Shown: piece by piece, positions 1 to 2,803 of the stretch | How the letters are laid out: the number at the start of each line of letters is the position of its first letter | Position numbering within the stretch: position 1 is the first letter of the stretch | NCBI GenBank assembly: GCA_004525155.1 | Contig: SPDA01000195.1 | Span: forward strand, 1 to 5,304 | DNA: 5,304 nt | Reading direction: 5' to 3' | Source: Spirochaetales bacterium | GTDB lineage: Bacteria > Spirochaetota > Spirochaetia > SPDA01 | Notes under the pieces: model-generated | Database searches by the model: none | What the model was told of the DNA's origin: nothing | Seen by the model: only the letters and a program-made list of their open reading frames with translations | Program-made: the position numbers and the translations under genes

Positions 1-20
1 CGTAAGGTAATCGGCAGTCT

Positions 21-410
21 ATGAAAACCGTATTTTTTGTGGCCCTTGGAGGCGCCGTCGGCGCGGTACTCCGTTACCTTGTAACTCTCGGCGCCCTGCG
101 GCTCGGCTCCATCACCATTCCCCTTGCGACGCTTTTTGTGAATGTAACCGGTTCGTTTGTCATGGGGGTTTTCTTTTCCTGGTTCGAGTACGAGCATACT
201 CCCGGGGAGCTTCGCAACTTTCTCGTGACCGGGTTCCTGGGAGCCTATACCACTTTTTCCACCTTTTCCCTGGAAACCATGAACCTTGCGCGTAACAACA
301 AATATTTCGCGGGAACGGGCAACCTGCTTCTTAACAACGGACTGAGTATCGCCTTCGTGTTCCTGGGAGTGCTTTTAGGGCGTGTCGCGGTCAGGCGTTT
401 CGGCCGCTGA
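21..410 (+). CDS. crcB: CrcB/FluC-family fluoride ion channel
   Basis: Small four-helix membrane protein of 129 residues, the usual length for the family. Fluc channels assemble as antiparallel dimers in the inner membrane and let fluoride leave the cytoplasm, which relieves fluoride toxicity. Family hallmarks are visible: GGAVGAVLRY at residues 10-19, the pore asparagine N41 in NVTGSF, and GFLGAYTTFSTFSLE at 71-85, where F79 and F82 match the phenylalanine track and the G-x-x-T segment matches the central sodium site. Four hydrophobic stretches fit four helices, and the tail is basic (RVAVRRFGR). The ATG at 21 is the only good start, because the same frame has a TAA at 3-5. The Shine-Dalgarno sequence is weak (AAGG at 4-7, rather far away), and the ATG overlaps a TGA in frame 1, so translation may be coupled to an upstream gene. 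It converges with the M15 peptidase gene, 13 bases between stops. Family assignment is near certain. Confidence 0.96.
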   Translation: MKTVFFVALGGAVGAVLRYLVTLGALRLGSITIPLATLFVNVTGSFVMGVFFSWFEYEHTPGELRNFLVTGFLGAYTTFSTFSLETMNLARNNKYFAGTGNLLLNNGLSIAFVFLGVLLGRVAVRRFGR

Positions 411-428
411 GCGGAGGAACGGCTCAGC
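406..428. repeat. Inverted repeat spanning both stop codons of convergent genes
   Basis: GCTGAGC at 406-412 and GCTCAGC at 422-428 are a perfect 7-bp inverted repeat with a 9-base loop. The left arm contains the crcB stop (TGA 408-410) and the right arm contains the stop of the peptidase gene (TCA on the plus strand, 424-426). It could act as a small bidirectional terminator in a very tight convergent junction. Neither side has a T-tract, so classical Rho-independent termination is doubtful. Confidence 0.35.
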
Positions 429-1473
429 CTCTCATGCCGTTCAGTATAAATATCTCCGGCCGGTACTCGAAATGGATGGTGTCGAAATAGAACCATTTCC
501 CGCCCCAGACGAAACCGTGGTTTTCAAATGCCCGGATGAAAGCCTCCGGCGGCATGAACCGTTTTTCGTAGGGAAGGCTGTACCATTCCGGAAAGTTCGG
601 TTTAGCCCAGAGCCAGTAGACCTGTTTACCGTTGAAACCTGCCGGGAGAATATCCAGGGCCGTTCCATAGGAATGAAAGCTCAAGGCATCGGTACCGGAG
701 ATGTTGCGGAAATTGTATCCGTCGATTTTCACCAGGGACTCGACAAAACGTCTGAGTTTGTCGTCAGTTTTCATTCCGGTCAGGATTTCCTCCTCCACAG
801 CCGCCAGGTCTTCGAGCAGTTCCCTGTGGATTTCGGTCTTTAATCCGAAGAAATACGTGGTTTTTACTTTTTCCCAGCTCGAGGATCTGTCCGACACGCC
901 CCACAGGGCGTTATAGAGGCCCGGATGGCGGGACGGCGGATTTTCTTCCCTCTCCTTGACCCGGTTGTCAAGTTCCTGTTTCTCTTCGTCCGAAAGTTCC
1001 CGGATAGGCGGCAAGGTATCGGCATAAGAATAAAACGGATAGGGTGTGTATTTTTCCCAGTCGTCGCGCAGGTTCTCCGGGAGCACCCTTCCCCGGGCCC
1101 AGCAGAACCAGGTGCCGTTTATGTCGATAGCCCAGTCCCCGTTTCGGAAAGCCAGGTCTTTTACCTTGTCCGGGTATGCTTTCATGATGGCGGATAGAAT
1201 GTTTTTTCCGGGGAAGCTGTCTACGGTCCGGCTCTCGGCGGATTTCAGGTTCTGCAGGTTGCTGAAATTCTGCAAACCCTGGCTGGTGCCGGTATCCGAA
1301 GCATAATCCGCATTCAGGCTGCCATCCGGAGCGGCTGTACCGTTTCCCGGCTGGACCCGGGTAAAGTCGACCCTTTTGAGCAGGGGTAATCCCCTGATTA
1401 ATTTCGGAGTCGAACAGGTTGTAAGCGCGATGCCGATTATGGGTATCATCATTACTGCGAATAATTTTTTCAT
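424..1473 (-). CDS. Probable M15-family zinc peptidase, lipoprotein
   Basis: A 349-residue exported protein. Residues 1-20 are a lipoprotein-type signal (MKKL, hydrophobic core, LTT-C with C20 as likely lipid anchor). The C-terminal third carries the M15 D-Ala-D-Ala carboxypeptidase / L-Ala-D-Glu endopeptidase pattern: SFHSYGTALDI at 265-275 gives zinc ligands H267 and D274 (HxxGxAxD), and DTIHFEYRPE at 331-340 gives the third ligand H334. WGGKW at 323-327 is also typical of the M15 fold. The expected substrate is peptidoglycan stem peptide in the periplasm or at the outer membrane. Residues about 21-80 look low-complexity and linker-like. Residues about 85-250, including a Trp-rich WAIDINGTWFCWARG stretch (114-128) and an acidic coiled-coil-like stretch (212-245), match no domain I can name. 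The start is chosen because it gives a complete signal peptide, although no good Shine-Dalgarno precedes it. Fold confidence is high; exact bond specificity is unknown. Confidence 0.85.
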   Translation of the reverse strand: MKKLFAVMMIPIIGIALTTCSTPKLIRGLPLLKRVDFTRVQPGNGTAAPDGSLNADYASDTGTSQGLQNFSNLQNLKSAESRTVDSFPGKNILSAIMKAYPDKVKDLAFRNGDWAIDINGTWFCWARGRVLPENLRDDWEKYTPYPFYSYADTLPPIRELSDEEKQELDNRVKEREENPPSRHPGLYNALWGVSDRSSSWEKVKTTYFFGLKTEIHRELLEDLAAVEEEILTGMKTDDKLRRFVESLVKIDGYNFRNISGTDALSFHSYGTALDILPAGFNGKQVYWLWAKPNFPEWYSLPYEKRFMPPEAFIRAFENHGFVWGGKWFYFDTIHFEYRPEIFILNGMRG

Positions 1474-1492
1474 ACAGGCTGTATAGTATGGA

Positions 1493-1522
1493 AATATATA
1501 ATCTGAATCAAGCGTTATCCAA
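1493..1522 (-). promoter_or_regulatory. Possible promoter of the M15 lipoprotein gene
   Basis: On the minus strand TTGGAT (1522-1517) and TATATT (1498-1493) are separated by 18 bases, a 3/6 and 5/6 match to the sigma70 hexamers, ending about 20 bases before the ATG. An overlapping alternative is TTGATT with TACTAT at 17-base spacing, but it would give an almost leaderless transcript. The region is AT-rich compared with its surroundings. Choice between the two is not possible by eye. Confidence 0.3.
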
Positions 1523-1570
1523 TCGGGTGAAAATCCTTACCTCCTCGATCCTCGGCGTCGGCAGGCAGGA

Positions 1571-1589
1571 CCTGTTTACCATAAACAGG
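1571..1589. promoter_or_regulatory. Perfect 8+8 inverted repeat, operator candidate
   Basis: CCTGTTTA (1571-1578), spacer CCA, TAAACAGG (1582-1589) is a perfect palindrome with a 3-base centre. It covers the proposed -35 hexamer and the first part of the spacer of the ferredoxin promoter, the classical place for a repressor site. The same half-site with flanks, ATAAACAGGA, recurs at 1614-1623 over the ribosome binding site, 33 bases (about three helical turns) downstream. As RNA the left arm could pair with either right-hand copy. The regulator is unknown; the CTGT-N9-ACAG core does not have the 8-base spacing of the E. coli LexA box. Confidence 0.45.
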
Positions 1590-1604
1590 ACGGTGTGGTA
1601 AAAT
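1576..1604 (+). promoter_or_regulatory. Sigma70-like promoter of the ferredoxin gene
   Basis: TTACCA (1576-1581, 4/6 to TTGACA) and TAAAAT (1599-1604, 5/6 to TATAAT) are spaced by exactly 17 bases, with a TG two positions before the -10. Transcription would begin near 1611, leaving a leader of about 20 bases that holds only the Shine-Dalgarno sequence. The inverted repeat at 1571-1589 overlaps the -35 box, which suggests repression or control by a DNA-binding protein. Confidence 0.5.
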
Positions 1605-1623
1605 AACTTTCATATAAACAGGA
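1581..1623 (+). repeat. Direct repeat of ATAAACAGGA, two copies
   Basis: The 10-base sequence ATAAACAGGA occurs at 1581-1590 and again at 1614-1623, start-to-start distance 33 bases, bracketing the proposed -10 element and start site. The first copy forms the right arm of the operator-like palindrome; the second overlaps the Shine-Dalgarno sequence of the ferredoxin gene. Confidence 0.6.
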
Positions 1624-1625
1624 GG
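1620..1625 (+). promoter_or_regulatory. Ribosome binding site of the ferredoxin gene
   Basis: AGGAGG, a full consensus Shine-Dalgarno, ends 7 bases before the ATG at 1633 and fixes that start. It is the strongest ribosome binding site seen in front of a gene in this window, suggesting efficient translation of the small ferredoxin. Confidence 0.8.
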
Positions 1626-1632
1626 AACAGCA

Positions 1633-1863
1633 ATGGCAGATAAGACGAAAAAAGTCCCGGAAAATGTGAGCGGACCCTATTATGTGGATACGGAATGTAC
1701 GGCGTGCGGTCTGTGCACGGATGATGCTCCTGAAAACTTCGAAATGGCCGAGTCCGGTGACAATGCCTATGTGAAAAAGCAGCCTGCGGGGGATGATGAG
1801 AAAACATCCTGCGAAAGCGCCAGAGAAAGCTGTCCGGCGGATGCGATAGGCAGCGACGGGTAA
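1633..1863 (+). CDS. Single-cluster 4Fe-4S ferredoxin
   Basis: Cytoplasmic acidic electron carrier of 76 residues, with no signal peptide. The cluster ligands are visible as C22-x2-C25-x2-C28 (CTACGLC) and the remote C67 in CPADAIG (67-73). Together with YYVDTEC at 16-22, APENF at 32-36, and the YVKKQP segment at 46-51, this is the pattern of small monocluster ferredoxins with one [4Fe-4S] centre. A fifth cysteine, C60, seven residues before C67, lies where related proteins often also carry one. All four ligand positions are Cys, so a stable 4Fe cluster rather than a 3Fe form is expected. It is a monocistronic unit with its own promoter and strong ribosome binding site, convergent with the molybdopterin protein gene. 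The partner oxidoreductase cannot be told from the context. The family call is secure; its physiological role is unknown. Confidence 0.93.
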   Translation: MADKTKKVPENVSGPYYVDTECTACGLCTDDAPENFEMAESGDNAYVKKQPAGDDEKTSCESARESCPADAIGSDG

Positions 1864-1935
1864 AGCTCAAGACAGCGCAGGCTTGATTCACCAGGGAGGC
1901 CTTCACTAGCAGCGGCATGATAGTCTTCCTGCTGC

Positions 1936-1951
1936 AGACTTTTCAGTCTTT
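1936..1951 (+). terminator. Weak hairpin downstream of the ferredoxin gene
   Basis: AGACT (1936-1940), loop TTTC, AGTCT (1945-1949) forms a 5-bp stem followed by a T-rich stretch that runs into the end of the convergent gene. A further AGTCT at 1922-1926 could pair with the middle arm instead. The stem is short and rich in A/T pairs, so this is only a possible terminator; nothing better is present in the 88 bases between the two stop codons. Confidence 0.2.
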
Positions 1952-2599
1952 CTATTTCAATTTTTCCACCCGGATCTCCCCCAGCCATTTGACCCAGTTG
2001 GCGCCGTCCATGTCCTTTGCGGTAAGGCGCAGGGGGAAACCGTGAATTTCGGGAAATTCCTTTCCGTTGAACTGATAGGCCAGGATGAAGCCGTCCCCCA
2101 GCACCGTTTCCAGGGGAAGGGAGGTCCGGTAGCTTTCGTCCAGGGCAATGAAGACAACCTGTGCTTCTTTTTCCTTTACGCCCGCCATTTCCAGAACCGC
2201 TTTTAGGGGAACCCCTGTCCATTCGCCTTCATCGGTGAAAAATCCCGGGCAGGTCAGGACCAGGCGGTCGGTGACAGACGGCATCTGTTTGATTTCATCG
2301 AAGGTAAGACTTAAGGGTTTTTCCACGGCTCCCGTCACCTTGAGCCTGTAATCCGCCGGATCAACGGGAATGGGGGAACCTGTCACATGCAGGCCGTCAA
2401 CGAGCTGCAGGTACAGGCTCCTCGGCGGTGAATTGTCCTGGACCGGCTCATCCGCGGCTGCGGGGCTTTTTGTCCCGGCCGTTTCTGAAGAGTTCCGTCC
2501 CCCGCAGGAGAGAAAGGTAATCGTCAGCATGCCTGTCAAAAATGCCAGAATAAATACCGGGGCGCCTGCCGGCAAACGTCCGGATATTTTCACTTTCAT
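1952..2599 (-). CDS. Exported molybdopterin-binding oxidoreductase, probable lipoprotein
   Basis: A 215-residue protein made of a secretion signal (1-31), a polar linker (33-60) and one sulfite-oxidase-type molybdopterin domain (about 80-215). Family features are LTCPGFF at 115-121 with C117 as the expected molybdenum ligand, EWTGVPLKAVLEMAGV at 126-141, HGFPLRL at 186-192 and NWVKWLGEI at 201-209. The dimerisation domain of true sulfite oxidases is absent, so this is the short MsrP/YedY-like domain architecture. The substrate is unknown. I chose the ATG at 2599, not the in-frame one at 2647, because AGAGGT lies 4 bases before it and the signal then begins with MKVK. The hydrophobic segment ends in FLS-C-GG (C32), a lipobox-like site. 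There is no twin-arginine motif, which is unusual for an exported molybdenum-cofactor protein. It lies 192 bases downstream of the membrane synthase-like gene on the same strand, probably as a separate unit. Confidence 0.88.
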   Translation of the reverse strand: MKVKISGRLPAGAPVFILAFLTGMLTITFLSCGGRNSSETAGTKSPAAADEPVQDNSPPRSLYLQLVDGLHVTGSPIPVDPADYRLKVTGAVEKPLSLTFDEIKQMPSVTDRLVLTCPGFFTDEGEWTGVPLKAVLEMAGVKEKEAQVVFIALDESYRTSLPLETVLGDGFILAYQFNGKEFPEIHGFPLRLTAKDMDGANWVKWLGEIRVEKLK

Positions 2600-2603
2600 G
2601 ATA

Positions 2604-2609
2604 ACCTCT
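2604..2609 (-). promoter_or_regulatory. Ribosome binding site fixing the molybdoprotein start
   Basis: On the minus strand AGAGGT sits 4 bases before the ATG at 2599. The longer reading with ATG at 2647 would add 16 residues (MFLFLIYLIKFRTEVI) that precede and spoil the signal peptide, and would run through the proposed promoter. The shorter start is therefore preferred. Confidence 0.7.
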
Positions 2610-2618
2610 GTCCTGAAT

Positions 2619-2647
2619 TTTATAAGATAAATCAGAAATAAAAACAA
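2619..2647 (-). promoter_or_regulatory. Possible promoter of the molybdoprotein gene
   Basis: Minus strand TTGTTT (2647-2642, 3/6) and TATAAA (2624-2619, 5/6) with a 17-base spacer in a strikingly AT-rich block. The start site would fall near 2612, giving a very short leader that contains the Shine-Dalgarno. The -35 element overlaps the T-rich tail of the terminator-like hairpin at 2651-2689. Confidence 0.4.
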
Positions 2648-2650
2648 CAG

Positions 2651-2689
2651 CCGGGGAACAGGGAACGGAAATACCGGACATGTTCCCGG
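2651..2689 (-). terminator. Rho-independent terminator-like hairpin between the membrane protein and molybdoprotein genes
   Basis: On the plus strand CCGGGGAACA (2651-2660) faces TGTTCCCGG (2681-2689): nine pairs with a single bulged G and a 20-base loop. Read on the minus strand, the stem is followed after three bases by a T-rich tail (TGTTTTTATTT, roughly 2648-2635). It would end transcription arriving from the membrane protein gene, about 100 bases after its stop. The long loop lowers confidence, although shorter internal pairing (GGGAAC with GTTCCC) is also possible. Confidence 0.45.
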
Positions 2690-2704
2690 ACCTCGTCTCC
2701 TCTA

Positions 2705-2722
2705 GGAACCATCCCCGGTTCC
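2705..2722. repeat. Short inverted repeat in the intergenic region
   Basis: GGAACC (2705-2710), loop ATCCCC, GGTTCC (2717-2722) is a perfect 6-bp inverted repeat without a T-tract. It lies between the stop of the membrane protein gene and the terminator-like hairpin. No function can be assigned. Confidence 0.35.
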
Positions 2723-2780
2723 GCCCCGCATCGTTCGCGGTGGTTACCTTTTCGCAGCGATATTATAAAAAGATGAATGC

Positions 2781-2803
2781 GCCGGTTCCGGCTAGACGGC
2801 CGG
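2781..2803. repeat. Three-armed GC palindrome over the membrane-protein stop codon
   Basis: GCCGG (2781-2785), CCGGC (2788-2792) and GCCGG (2799-2803) are mutually complementary, so the middle arm can pair with either neighbour. The stop codon (CTA 2792-2794) lies inside the 2788-2803 hairpin. In the minus direction a CTTTTT run follows at 2772-2767, about eight bases from the last arm, so weak termination is possible, but the stems are only 4-5 bp. Confidence 0.35.

Noticed and set aside
1..20. Fluoride riboswitch upstream of crcB
   Set aside because: Only 20 bases precede the start codon in the window, too few to hold or exclude the aptamer, and they show none of its conserved core.
382..843. 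Plus-strand frame of 153 codons overlapping the crcB end and the peptidase gene
   Set aside because: It is antisense to the conserved M15 catalytic region and overlaps crcB out of frame; its product resembles nothing I recognise.
619..1580. 12-base match GACCTGTTTACC at 619-630 and 1569-1580
   Set aside because: The first copy lies within the peptidase coding sequence with no palindromic partner, so it is probably chance and not a second operator.
1571..1589. LexA (SOS) box in front of the ferredoxin gene
   Set aside because: The core reads CTGT-N9-ACAG; the E. coli type LexA site has eight central bases. A DNA-damage link to a ferredoxin is also not expected, so I call it only an unknown operator.
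1633..2599. Ferredoxin and molybdoprotein as an electron-transfer pair
   Set aside because: The genes are convergent with separate promoters, and the ferredoxin is cytoplasmic while the molybdoprotein carries an export signal, so direct electron transfer is unlikely.
2448..2681. Minus-strand 77-codon frame starting upstream of the molybdoprotein gene, with GAGG 9 bases before its ATG
   Set aside because: Most of it overlaps the molybdoprotein gene out of frame and its end is low-complexity; its start lies inside the terminator-like hairpin. A shadow frame is more likely.
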